Assembly (NCBI GenBank): GCA_025056955.1
Contig: JANWYL010000062.1
Location: forward strand, 1 to 13,231
Direction of reading: 5' to 3'
DNA from: Sandaracinaceae bacterium
Lineage (GTDB): Bacteria > Myxococcota_A > Polyangia > Polyangiales > Sandaracinaceae
DNA: 13,231 nt
Positions 6,806-13,085 of this stretch are shown here, in pieces (position 1 is the stretch's first letter; each line of letters starts with the position of its first letter). Under the pieces are notes generated by a model, which was not told the DNA's origin, did no database searches, and was given only the letters and a program-made list of their open reading frames with translations. A program made the translations under genes and the position numbers.

Positions 6806-8557
6806 ATGCGCTACTCGTCTGCTTTCATTCCAACCCTTAAGGAAATCCCACGAGATGCGACCACGCCCTCTCACATTTTGCTTTTGCGTGGGGGGTTCAT
6901 CCGCATGGTTGGGGCAGGCATCTATGAAATGCTTCCTTTGGGCCATCGGGTGCTTCGCAAAATCACTGAGATTGTGCGCGAGGAGATGGATCGGGCAGGA
7001 GCCCAAGAAGTGCTCATGCCTGCGCTTTTGCCGCGGCAATATTTCGAAGAAACCGGCCGATGGGACCTTTACGGAGAGGTGCTTTTTCGGCTTCGCGACC
7101 GCAAAGGGGGAGATTACCACCTTGGGCCTACCCACGAGGAAATCATCACTGACATGGTGCGGCGTGAGGTGCGCTCATACCGTCAGCTTCCCCTCAATCT
7201 CTACCAAATCCAGATGAAGTATCGCGACGAGCCCCGCCCGCGGGCTGGTCTTCTGCGGTGCCGCGAATTCCTAATGAAAGACGCCTATTCTTTTGACGTC
7301 GACGAAAAGAGCGCACTTGCGAGCTACGAGAACATGCGAGAGGCCTACCATCGCATCTTCCGGCGCCTCGGCCTTGCCTACCGGGTGGTCGAAGCAGACT
7401 CAGGAGCAATTGGAGGCGAAACCAGTGCGGAGTTTCAAGTTCTTGCGCAAACAGGAGAAGACGCGATCGTCGCTTGCACGGCTTGCCAGTACGCGGCCAA
7501 CGTGGAAGTCGCCTCCTCTCAAGCGCCTTCACGAGGCCCCCTCTCAGAGCTTCCCATCGAGCGCCTTTACACGCCCGGGCAAACCACCATCGAGGCTGTT
7601 TCTCGCTTTCTGGGTGTTCCGGCCCACCAGACCATCAAAGCCCTCCTTTTTCGAGTGATCCGTGAAAAGCGCGTTTCCTACGCCCTCGTTTTTGTCCGCG
7701 GCGACGACGAGGCCCAAGAGACAAAAGTCATCAACGCCCTTGGAGGTGCAGGCATCGAGATTGCCATGGCCACTCCGGAAGAAGCCCAAAAGCTCGGATT
7801 GGTTCCAGGCTACATCGGCCCCCAAGGGCTCAGGCCATCTTCCGAACTCGATGTTCTCATCGATCGCTCATTGGATACCGGGCAAGGCTGGATATGCGGA
7901 GCAAACGAAGAAAACCACCACGTGAGAAATGTCGTGATCGGGCGCGATACCCATGGAAGAATCGCAGAGCTGCGCGTGGTCCGCTCTGGCGACCCCTGCC
8001 CCCGCTGTGGAGGGCGTCTTGAAAGCTACCGAGGCATTGAAGGAGGGCATATTTTCGTCCTTGGGACCCACTACTCGGCCAAAATGAGGTGCACTTTTCT
8101 CGATCGCGATGGTCAAGAAAAACCAGTCATTATGGGTTGCTATGGGATTGGGATTTCGCGCCTTGTGGCCGCAGCTGTTGAGCAATCCCACGACGAAGAT
8201 GGGATCATTTGGCCAATGAGCATCGCTCCCTATCATGCGATCGTGATCCCCGCTGGAAATGACGAAGCCCTTTTTCAGGAGGCGCAAGCGATTTATCGCT
8301 CCCTCGACGAGCAAGGGGTTGAGGTCCTTTTTGATGATCGGGACGAGCGCCCAGGCGTCAAATTCAAAGACGCCGATTTGATTGGTATCCCTTTGCGAAT
8401 TGTGGTTGGGAAAAAAGGGCTCTCAGAAGGGAAAGCCGAAGTCAAAGCCAGGCGTGAAAAGGAACCACATTGGGTGGCTTTGGCTGAGCTTTTAGGGTGG
8501 GTTCGGACGCGCATCGAAAAAGAGGGGGGCCGCTTGAGAGAAAGCAAGGCCCGATAA
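6806..8557 (+). CDS. proS: Prolyl-tRNA synthetase, bacterial type with editing (INS) domain
   Basis: Class II synthetase charging tRNA-Pro with proline in the cytoplasm. The 583-residue product matches the bacterial form (E. coli 572). Motif 1 lies in the first ~80 residues, THEEIITD and motif 2 (YRDEPRPRAG, REFLMKDAYSF) follow, then the INS editing domain at roughly 225-390 (HQTIKALLF, VRGDDEAQETK), and motif 3 (GCYGIGISRLV). A C-terminal anticodon-binding domain follows (VEVLFDDRDERPGVKFKDAD). Cys pairs in CTACQYAANVEVA and CPRCGGRL are usual in bacterial ProS. Start ATG 6806 aligns with the E. coli N-terminus (MRYSSAFIPTLKEIPRDA); the frame is open 57 bases further up but that part does not resemble ProS. 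No Shine-Dalgarno precedes it. Confidence 0.97.
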   Translation: MRYSSAFIPTLKEIPRDATTPSHILLLRGGFIRMVGAGIYEMLPLGHRVLRKITEIVREEMDRAGAQEVLMPALLPRQYFEETGRWDLYGEVLFRLRDRKGGDYHLGPTHEEIITDMVRREVRSYRQLPLNLYQIQMKYRDEPRPRAGLLRCREFLMKDAYSFDVDEKSALASYENMREAYHRIFRRLGLAYRVVEADSGAIGGETSAEFQVLAQTGEDAIVACTACQYAANVEVASSQAPSRGPLSELPIERLYTPGQTTIEAVSRFLGVPAHQTIKALLFRVIREKRVSYALVFVRGDDEAQETKVINALGGAGIEIAMATPEEAQKLGLVPGYIGPQGLRPSSELDVLIDRSLDTGQGWICGANEENHHVRNVVIGRDTHGRIAELRVVRSGDPCPRCGGRLESYRGIEGGHIFVLGTHYSAKMRCTFLDRDGQEKPVIMGCYGIGISRLVAAAVEQSHDEDGIIWPMSIAPYHAIVIPAGNDEALFQEAQAIYRSLDEQGVEVLFDDRDERPGVKFKDADLIGIPLRIVVGKKGLSEGKAEVKARREKEPHWVALAELLGWVRTRIEKEGGRLRESKAR

Positions 8558-8574
8558 GCGCTTGAGGGAGCCTT

Positions 8575-8730
8575 ATGCGCCAGCAACCGATGAGTGAAAG
8601 CAATCCCCATTGGCTTTTAGGGATTTTCATTTTTGCCTTCTTGGTTCTTGTGGGGATTGCAATCGCTACGGTTTTTGTGCCAGAGCTTCAGGACGAACCA
8701 AAAGAAGCACAAACAACCAAGGAAAAATAG
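8575..8730 (+). CDS. 51-residue single-pass membrane protein, function unknown
   Basis: Short frame with an excellent ribosome binding site (GAGGGAG at 8564-8570, 4 bases before ATG 8575). The peptide starts polar (MRQQPMSESNPHW), has one strongly hydrophobic segment at about 14-35 (LLGIFIFAFLVLVGIAIATVFV), and ends in a charged, Pro/Glu/Lys-rich tail (PELQDEPKEAQTTKEK). It lies 17 bp after proS on the same strand and is probably co-transcribed. Its stop is only 2 bp from the stop of convergent eno. I do not recognise a family. The hydrophobic pattern, the strong start site and the exact fit between proS and eno argue for a real gene. An internal ATG at residue 6 is the alternative start. A small accessory subunit of a membrane complex is possible, but nothing shows which. 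Confidence 0.72.
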   Translation: MRQQPMSESNPHWLLGIFIFAFLVLVGIAIATVFVPELQDEPKEAQTTKEK

Positions 8731-8732
8731 CC

Positions 8733-10019
8733 CTAAGGCCCAGCTGCCCGAAAAGATGAAGGGCCAGCAAATCGGGCGCTTGGCCCAAGCTCCTCTTCGA
8801 TGCGGAGGAGGGCGTTGTATTTCGCAACCCGCTCTGAGCGGGCGGCTGAGCCCGTTTTGATCTGGCCGCTTCCAAGCGCCACAGCGAGGTCCGCAATGAA
8901 GGGGTCCTCGCTTTCTCCGCTGCGGTGGGAGACAATCGTCGCATAGCCGTGGGAGAGGGCCAAGCGCACTGCGTCAAAGGTCTCGGAGAGGGTCCCAATT
9001 TGGTTGACCTTGATGAGAACGGCGTTGGCGACAGAGAGAGCGATTCCCTGTCGGATGCGCCCCTCGTTTGTGACAAAGAGATCGTCGCCCACGAGCTGAA
9101 TCCGGCTGCCAAGCTTCTGAGTGAGAAGCTTCCACCCCTCCCAATCGTCTTCTGCACAGCCGTCTTCGATTGAAACGATGGGAAAGGCATCGGCATAGCG
9201 AAGGTAGCGTTCAATCAGGGCTTCGCTTTCGAGCCATTCACCTTCAAAGCGGTACGCGTTCCGTTCGGCATCGTAAAAACCGCTTGCAGCGCAGTCGAGG
9301 GCAATCGCAATGTCTTGCCGTGGCTTGTAGCCCGCTTTTTCAATTGCCCGAGTCAACATCTCGAGCGCGGCTTCGTTTTTGGGAAGACGAGGTGCGAAAC
9401 CTCCCTCATCTCCCACGGCCACTGAAAGGGACTGGGCCTTCAGCAAGCCCTTTAAGACATGGAACACTTCTGCCCCCGCACGCAGCGCCTCCTTAAAGCT
9501 TTTTGCCCCCCATGGGACCACCATGAATTCTTGGATTTCAAGGCCGCTATCGGCATGTGCTCCGCCGTTGATCAGGTTCATGAGGGGCACAGGGAGCGTG
9601 TGGGCGAGGGCCCCTCCAAGGTAGCGGTAAAGGGGAAGCCCCAGCGCCTGGGCTGAGGCCCGCGCCACTGCCATCGAGACCCCCAAGATGGCATTTGCCC
9701 CAAGCTCGCTCTTGTTGGGTGTGCCATCGAGCTCGATGAGCAAGCGATCAATTCCTCGCTGATCGAGGGCATCGCGCCCGATCAATGCGGGAGCGATCTT
9801 TTCTTTCACGTTTGAAACGGCCCGAAGGACCCCTTTTCCAAAGTAGCGCTTCGGATCGCCATCTCGTAGCTCAAGGGCTTCGTGCTTCCCTGTTGAGGCC
9901 CCAGAGGGCACAGCGGCTCGCCCTTTTGAGCCGCCGCTCACTTCGACTTCGACTTCGATCGTCGGATGCCCTCGAGAATCCAAAATTTCACGGGCATGGA
10001 TGCGTTGGATGCACAACAT
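8733..10019 (-). CDS. eno: Enolase (phosphopyruvate hydratase)
   Basis: Interconverts 2-phosphoglycerate and phosphoenolpyruvate in glycolysis and gluconeogenesis. In many bacteria it is also part of the RNA degradosome. The 428-residue length is typical. All key residues are visible: E205 in GDEGG; magnesium ligands D242 (LDCAASGFY), E285 (SIEDG) and D312 (GDDLFVTN); catalytic K337 (LIKVNQIG); SHRSGE (364-369); and K388 (QIKTGS). The N-terminal signature REILDSRGHPT and the SGASTGKHEALELRDGD loop are intact. Start ATG 10019 has AAGGAG with a 4-base spacer. The coding region begins only 17 bases after the 3' end of tRNA-Trp, so the two are almost certainly made as one transcript. Convergent with proS and the 51-residue gene, with no terminator in the 2-bp gap. 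Confidence 0.98.
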   Translation of the reverse strand: MLCIQRIHAREILDSRGHPTIEVEVEVSGGSKGRAAVPSGASTGKHEALELRDGDPKRYFGKGVLRAVSNVKEKIAPALIGRDALDQRGIDRLLIELDGTPNKSELGANAILGVSMAVARASAQALGLPLYRYLGGALAHTLPVPLMNLINGGAHADSGLEIQEFMVVPWGAKSFKEALRAGAEVFHVLKGLLKAQSLSVAVGDEGGFAPRLPKNEAALEMLTRAIEKAGYKPRQDIAIALDCAASGFYDAERNAYRFEGEWLESEALIERYLRYADAFPIVSIEDGCAEDDWEGWKLLTQKLGSRIQLVGDDLFVTNEGRIRQGIALSVANAVLIKVNQIGTLSETFDAVRLALSHGYATIVSHRSGESEDPFIADLAVALGSGQIKTGSAARSERVAKYNALLRIEEELGPSARFAGPSSFRAAGP

Positions 10020-10036
10020 GGGGCTCCTTTTCCGAA

Positions 10037-10109
10037 CGTCCCCGGCGGGATTCGAACCTGCGACCTTTCGCTTTGGAAGCGACTGCTCTATCCACTGAGC
10101 TACGGGGAC
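10037..10109 (-). tRNA. tRNA-Trp (anticodon CCA)
   Basis: 73-nt cloverleaf on the minus strand. Acceptor GTCCCCG/CGGGGAC is perfect, with discriminator G73 as in bacterial tRNA-Trp. The D-arm is GCTC-AGTGGATA-GAGC, the anticodon loop TTCCAAA gives CCA, and the T-loop is TTCGAAT. Two mismatches are visible: G27-A43 at the top of the anticodon stem and A51-C63 in the T-stem (GCAGG/CCCGC). It is still a convincing tRNA. No CCA is encoded; the gene runs straight into the eno ribosome binding site. Confidence 0.92.
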
Positions 10110-10119
10110 GGGTGATCAC

Positions 10120-10148
10120 TAGATAGCAGAAAACTTCGATGTTGTCTT
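10120..10148 (-). promoter_or_regulatory. Putative promoter for tRNA-Trp/eno
   Basis: On the minus strand, AAGACA (10148-10143, four of six to the -35 consensus) is followed after 17 bp by TATCTA (10125-10120), directly preceded by TGC, giving an extended -10 (TGCTATCTA). The start site would be near 10113, about 4 bases before the tRNA. Spacing and position fit a tRNA promoter, which would also drive eno. Confidence 0.42.
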
Positions 10149-10171
10149 GCGCTTTTTTCAGCTTTGGAAAG

Positions 10172-11602
10172 CTAGAAAGTCACAAGCGATCGCACAGGCA
10201 CAGGCTCAAGCGCCCTCCGGCCTCCAAGGGCCTGAAGCTCGATCAAAAACGCAGCTCCCACAGGTTCTCCACCTTCTTTGCGCACAAGCTCAATTGTGGC
10301 CCGCGCCGTTCCTCCCGTGGCGAGGACATCGTCAACAATCAAGGTGCGGAGGCCTGGACGCAGCACATCCCGATGCATTTCAAGCGCATCTGTGCCGTAT
10401 TCAAGCGCGTATTCCACGCGCTGTACCGCACGGGGAAGCTTTCCTCGTTTGCGGACGGGCACAAGGGGAAGGCCAAGCTCCAAGGCAAGGGGTGCCCCAA
10501 AGAGAAATCCTCTTGATTCGATTGCAACGATGGCCTGAGGACGAAGCTCCTCAACCGATTGACGCATGAGGGAAATCGCCAGTCGGTAAGCCTCGGGGTC
10601 GGCGAGAAGAGGGGTGATGTCGCGAAAAACAACTCCCGGCTTTGGGAAGTCAGGGACGCTTGCAATGAGTGCCCGAATCTTCTGACTTTGGTCCTCGATT
10701 TTGGAGGTGGCTTGGGGATGGGAAGAGGGCAAAATCCCATCGATCACCTTTTGAAGAAGCCCTTCATAAAATGGCTCAATGGCTTCAAGCGCAAGGGGGC
10801 TTACGGAGACCCACCCTTCTTCGACCGCTTGGGTGTCTGTGCCTTCAGTCGGATCGTGAAATGCCACGCCGCTTCCGCCGATCCAGACGTATTCTTGCCC
10901 TCGCGGATCGATGCGCACATCGACTTCGTCTTCGTAGCGCCTTCGGCCGAGGCGCGTGAGCCGGATGCCCTTGGGCTGAGAGACGCCACGAGGGAAGTTC
11001 ACGTTGATGAGAAGGGGGGGATGGGGGGGAATCTGCTCTCGAAAGCCCAACAGGCGCTCGACCAAAGCCCTGGCAATTGGCGCAATCGCTTCGAAGTCAG
11101 GGTTTGGTGAGAAGCCAAGCGAAAAAGCAATCGCTGGAATCCCCCGCAAGGCGCCTTCTCGCGCCGCAGCGACTGTGCCCGAGTAAAAGGTGTCGTAGCC
11201 GAGGTTATAGCCGTGGTTGATGCCGGAAACAATCAGGTCAGGGCGCCGCGGCAAAAGCCCCTTCCAATTCAAGCCCACATAGATGCAATCGGCAGGCGTT
11301 CCATCGATCGCGTGAAAGCCATTGACCACCGAGTGCCGAAGGGGACGGGCGAGGGTGATCGCATGGCTTCCTGCGCTTTGCTCGGCAAGGGGAGCGACCA
11401 CTACCACTTCGGCCACTTCGAGCAGATGCCGATAGAGCACCTGCAAGCCCTGGGCGGATATGCCATCGTCGTTCGAGAGGAGAATCAAAGGACGTGCGGA
11501 CACGTGAATTCTCTTGATTCGGGATTGGGCTTTTCGCAATGACGAACGCTTGCTTTCACGAAGGGGCTTTTCGAGGCAGCGATCAAAAAGCGGTTGGTTC
11601 AC
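10172..11602 (-). CDS. SurE 5'(3')-nucleotidase fused to adenine phosphoribosyltransferase (SurE-Apt)
   Basis: One 476-residue chain with two complete enzymes. Residues ~38-288 are SurE, a metal-dependent nucleoside-monophosphate phosphatase: LLSNDDGI with metal ligands D45/D46, S76 in EQSAGSH, GTPADC (101-106), N129 in SGINHG and the YSGTVAAAREGA segment. Residues ~305-476 are Apt, which makes AMP from adenine and PRPP: VPDFPKPGVVFRDITPLL (316-333), ESRGFLFGAPLA (362-373), RKRGKLP (384-390) and the PRPP loop VDDVLATGGTA (423-433). A ~17-residue Ser/Gln/His-rich linker joins them with no stop or frame change. GTG 11602 overlaps the glycosyltransferase stop by 4 bases (GTGA), suggesting coupling. 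GTG 11503 (VSARPLILLSNDDG) matches the normal SurE N-terminus better; the first ~33 residues are basic, resemble no domain, and may be untranslated. Neither start has a strong Shine-Dalgarno. Confidence 0.93.
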   Translation of the reverse strand: MNQPLFDRCLEKPLRESKRSSLRKAQSRIKRIHVSARPLILLSNDDGISAQGLQVLYRHLLEVAEVVVVAPLAEQSAGSHAITLARPLRHSVVNGFHAIDGTPADCIYVGLNWKGLLPRRPDLIVSGINHGYNLGYDTFYSGTVAAAREGALRGIPAIAFSLGFSPNPDFEAIAPIARALVERLLGFREQIPPHPPLLINVNFPRGVSQPKGIRLTRLGRRRYEDEVDVRIDPRGQEYVWIGGSGVAFHDPTEGTDTQAVEEGWVSVSPLALEAIEPFYEGLLQKVIDGILPSSHPQATSKIEDQSQKIRALIASVPDFPKPGVVFRDITPLLADPEAYRLAISLMRQSVEELRPQAIVAIESRGFLFGAPLALELGLPLVPVRKRGKLPRAVQRVEYALEYGTDALEMHRDVLRPGLRTLIVDDVLATGGTARATIELVRKEGGEPVGAAFLIELQALGGRRALEPVPVRSLVTF

Positions 11603-12726
11603 TTTTCTTCACGAAAGACCTCGTGAAATCTCCTCGTCCAAGTGTGATCAGACTCCGCCCGGGCTCGGGCGTTTCGCCCAATCCGCCTCCAATCAACTGC
11701 CCCTTTGGCAATTTTGCGCATCCACTCAATTGCCTCATCTTCGTCATTGTAGAGAAGCATTTCTTCTCCTGGAACGAAGTGGCGCTCAAGCTCCGGGAGG
11801 CGTCGGGCCACATGGCACAGCCCGCACATCGCGCAGTCGTATTCGCGCAGGCGGACCTTGTACACGGTCTTTTTCGTCAGCTCATCCACGGTGTCGTTGA
11901 TGCCGATCGATACCCCGTGTTCTGATGCAAGCCACGCAAAGGCCTCGTCGCCAGGCGGTGGCACAATCGCGCGCATGGAGCGCCGGATCCGCCTTTTGAC
12001 TGCTCCAATCGATGGCCAGTGGTTTTCACGGACAATGTCACGTGCAATCATGCGAAGAGTATAAAGGGGCGAGTGGTTCACTCCTGTGACTGTAAGGGGA
12101 AGCACCTCCTCGATCCGATCGAGCAAGAGCGAGCGCCGCCCGTAGTTTGAGCCTGCAAAAATCACTTTGGGCTTTTCTGGCTCGCCAAGCCGCCTGAAAA
12201 TGAAGGGATCACTTTCAAGTGGCACGTATCGCAAAATTTTGGTTGGCTGGAGCTGTTTCCGCAGGGAGCTGAGCGCCTCTTCCTCAGCACACCAAATTTC
12301 ATCAAACAATTCAAAGCAAAGCTTAAAATAATGCGGCTGATCGAGCAAATTGAGTGGATAGCTGATCAGTCGCTTTGTCGATTTTCTTAGCGCCTCCCTT
12401 ATTGGTTCCGTCAGATAGTGATCGTAAAGATGAGTGAGAACAAACTCCCATCCGCCTGGTGGAGGGGAAGACAAGAACTTAAGCATGTTTTGAAGAACTT
12501 TCGAATTTTGCGGCAAGAATGGAATTGACTTTCTCGTAAAATCGAGGATTTCCTCTTTGAAAAAGGACAAATTAAATGTATCAACAATTGCTCCAAGTTC
12601 CAAAAGCGCTCGTTCGGGGCCGCGGACCAACGCCATTGCGTAATCGATATTCAGATTGCCTGGTCCAAGGATGAGGGCGACTCTGGCTCCTTTTAAGATT
12701 TGCTCAGGTGGTCGAAAAATGCTCAT
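11599..12726 (-). CDS. CgeB-like glycosyltransferase (GT-B fold, DUF3880/Glyco_trans_1_2 type)
   Basis: Predicted cytoplasmic glycosyltransferase of 375 residues, likely building a surface polysaccharide or modifying a protein; the substrate is unknown. The N-terminal half is poorly conserved. The middle has KVIFAGSNYGRRSLLLDRIE (187-206), like the start of the second Rossmann domain in CgeB proteins. The C-terminus has SIGINDTVDE, then KVRLREYDCAMCGLC (290-304), LPELERHFVPGEEMLLYND (310-328) and a terminal helix with ARARAESDHTWTRRF, as in PF13524-type domains. CxxCxxCH at 298-305 replaces the family's usual single-Cys 'MACG' stretch. ATG 12726 has GAGGAAG with a 4-base spacer. It overlaps surE-apt by 4 bp. 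Its 5' half (from about 12250) is noticeably more AT-rich than its 3' half. Confidence 0.8.
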   Translation of the reverse strand: MSIFRPPEQILKGARVALILGPGNLNIDYAMALVRGPERALLELGAIVDTFNLSFFKEEILDFTRKSIPFLPQNSKVLQNMLKFLSSPPPGGWEFVLTHLYDHYLTEPIREALRKSTKRLISYPLNLLDQPHYFKLCFELFDEIWCAEEEALSSLRKQLQPTKILRYVPLESDPFIFRRLGEPEKPKVIFAGSNYGRRSLLLDRIEEVLPLTVTGVNHSPLYTLRMIARDIVRENHWPSIGAVKRRIRRSMRAIVPPPGDEAFAWLASEHGVSIGINDTVDELTKKTVYKVRLREYDCAMCGLCHVARRLPELERHFVPGEEMLLYNDEDEAIEWMRKIAKGAVDWRRIGRNARARAESDHTWTRRFHEVFREEK

Positions 12727-12738
12727 TCGGCTTCCTCG

Positions 12739-12760
12739 TCATATTTGCTGTCATATTCGC
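12739..12760. repeat. Tandem direct repeat TCATATTYGC upstream of the glycosyltransferase
   Basis: TCATATTTGC (12739-12748) and TCATATTCGC (12751-12760) differ at one base and are spaced 12 bp apart start to start, just above the glycosyltransferase ribosome binding site. Could be an operator or chance similarity in AT-rich DNA. Confidence 0.4.
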
Positions 12761-12770
12761 TTGAGCGAAT
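12755..12770. promoter_or_regulatory. Perfect palindrome in the divergent intergenic region
   Basis: ATTCGC-TTGA-GCGAAT, a 6-bp perfect inverted repeat with a 4-base centre, overlapping the second copy of the direct repeat. It lies between two divergent units and may be a regulator binding site. Confidence 0.3.
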
Positions 12771-12800
12771 TAGGATGGTTTCATTTTAATGACAAGTGAA

Positions 12801-12826
12801 ATCCTTAAGTCTTCTTGCTTAGGGAT
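12801..12826. repeat. Inverted repeat in the intergenic region
   Basis: ATCCTTAAG (12801-12809) and CTTAGGGAT (12818-12826) form a 9-bp stem with one G-T pair and an 8-base loop. No U-tract follows on the plus strand side (GGAACTAAG). It may be an operator, or a hairpin in the leader of the plus-strand genes. Confidence 0.35.
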
Positions 12827-12890
12827 GGAACTAAGTAAAACTCCCCGCATGTTCCGAGGCACTGAGGCATATCAGTAGATCAAAGAAATC

Positions 12891-13085
12891 TTGATCGAAA
12901 ATCCGATTGGTCGAAGAGTATACACCTTGGCTCACGAAAGGCGATTTGAAAGAGCATATCGGCTACGACGCGAATACTATGAAATGAAAGTGGCTAACGA
13001 CCCGATGGCTTATGATAAAGGCGCAGCAATAAAAAAAAGAGCTTTGCTTAAAATCCAAAAATCCAAAAGAGAGGATATCAAGTGA
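12891..13085 (+). CDS. Small basic protein of unknown function, possibly interrupted by an amber codon at its 5' end
   Basis: 64 residues from TTG 12891, rich in Arg, Lys, Tyr and Glu, with a helical look (RRFERAYRLRREYYEMK) and a Lys-rich end. No family is recognised. The TTG has no convincing ribosome binding site. The same frame continues upstream to ATG 12849 but is broken by TAG at 12876-12878. Ignoring the stop gives MFRGTEAYQ, stop, IKEILIENPIGRR, which reads like one continuous helix. The gene may therefore be a recent nonsense mutant, or translation may restart. Its stop overlaps the GTG of the next frame (GTGA), typical of coupled real genes. Base composition is far more AT-rich than in genes left of 12000. 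Confidence 0.45.
   Translation: MIENPIGRRVYTLAHERRFERAYRLRREYYEMKVANDPMAYDKGAAIKKRALLKIQKSKREDIK

Noticed and set aside
9935..9962. Repeated CTTCGA triplets near the eno start
   Set aside because: They simply encode the conserved alternating Glu/Val strand (IEVEVEV) of enolase.
9785..10126. Plus-strand frame of 113 codons containing RDSNLRPFALEATALSTELRG
   Set aside because: It is antisense to the eno start and to tRNA-Trp, again a tRNA shadow.
10160..10173. Hairpin AGCTTTGGAAAGCT at the end of surE-apt as a terminator
   Set aside because: In the direction of surE-apt transcription it is followed by A residues, not T; the T-run is on the wrong side.
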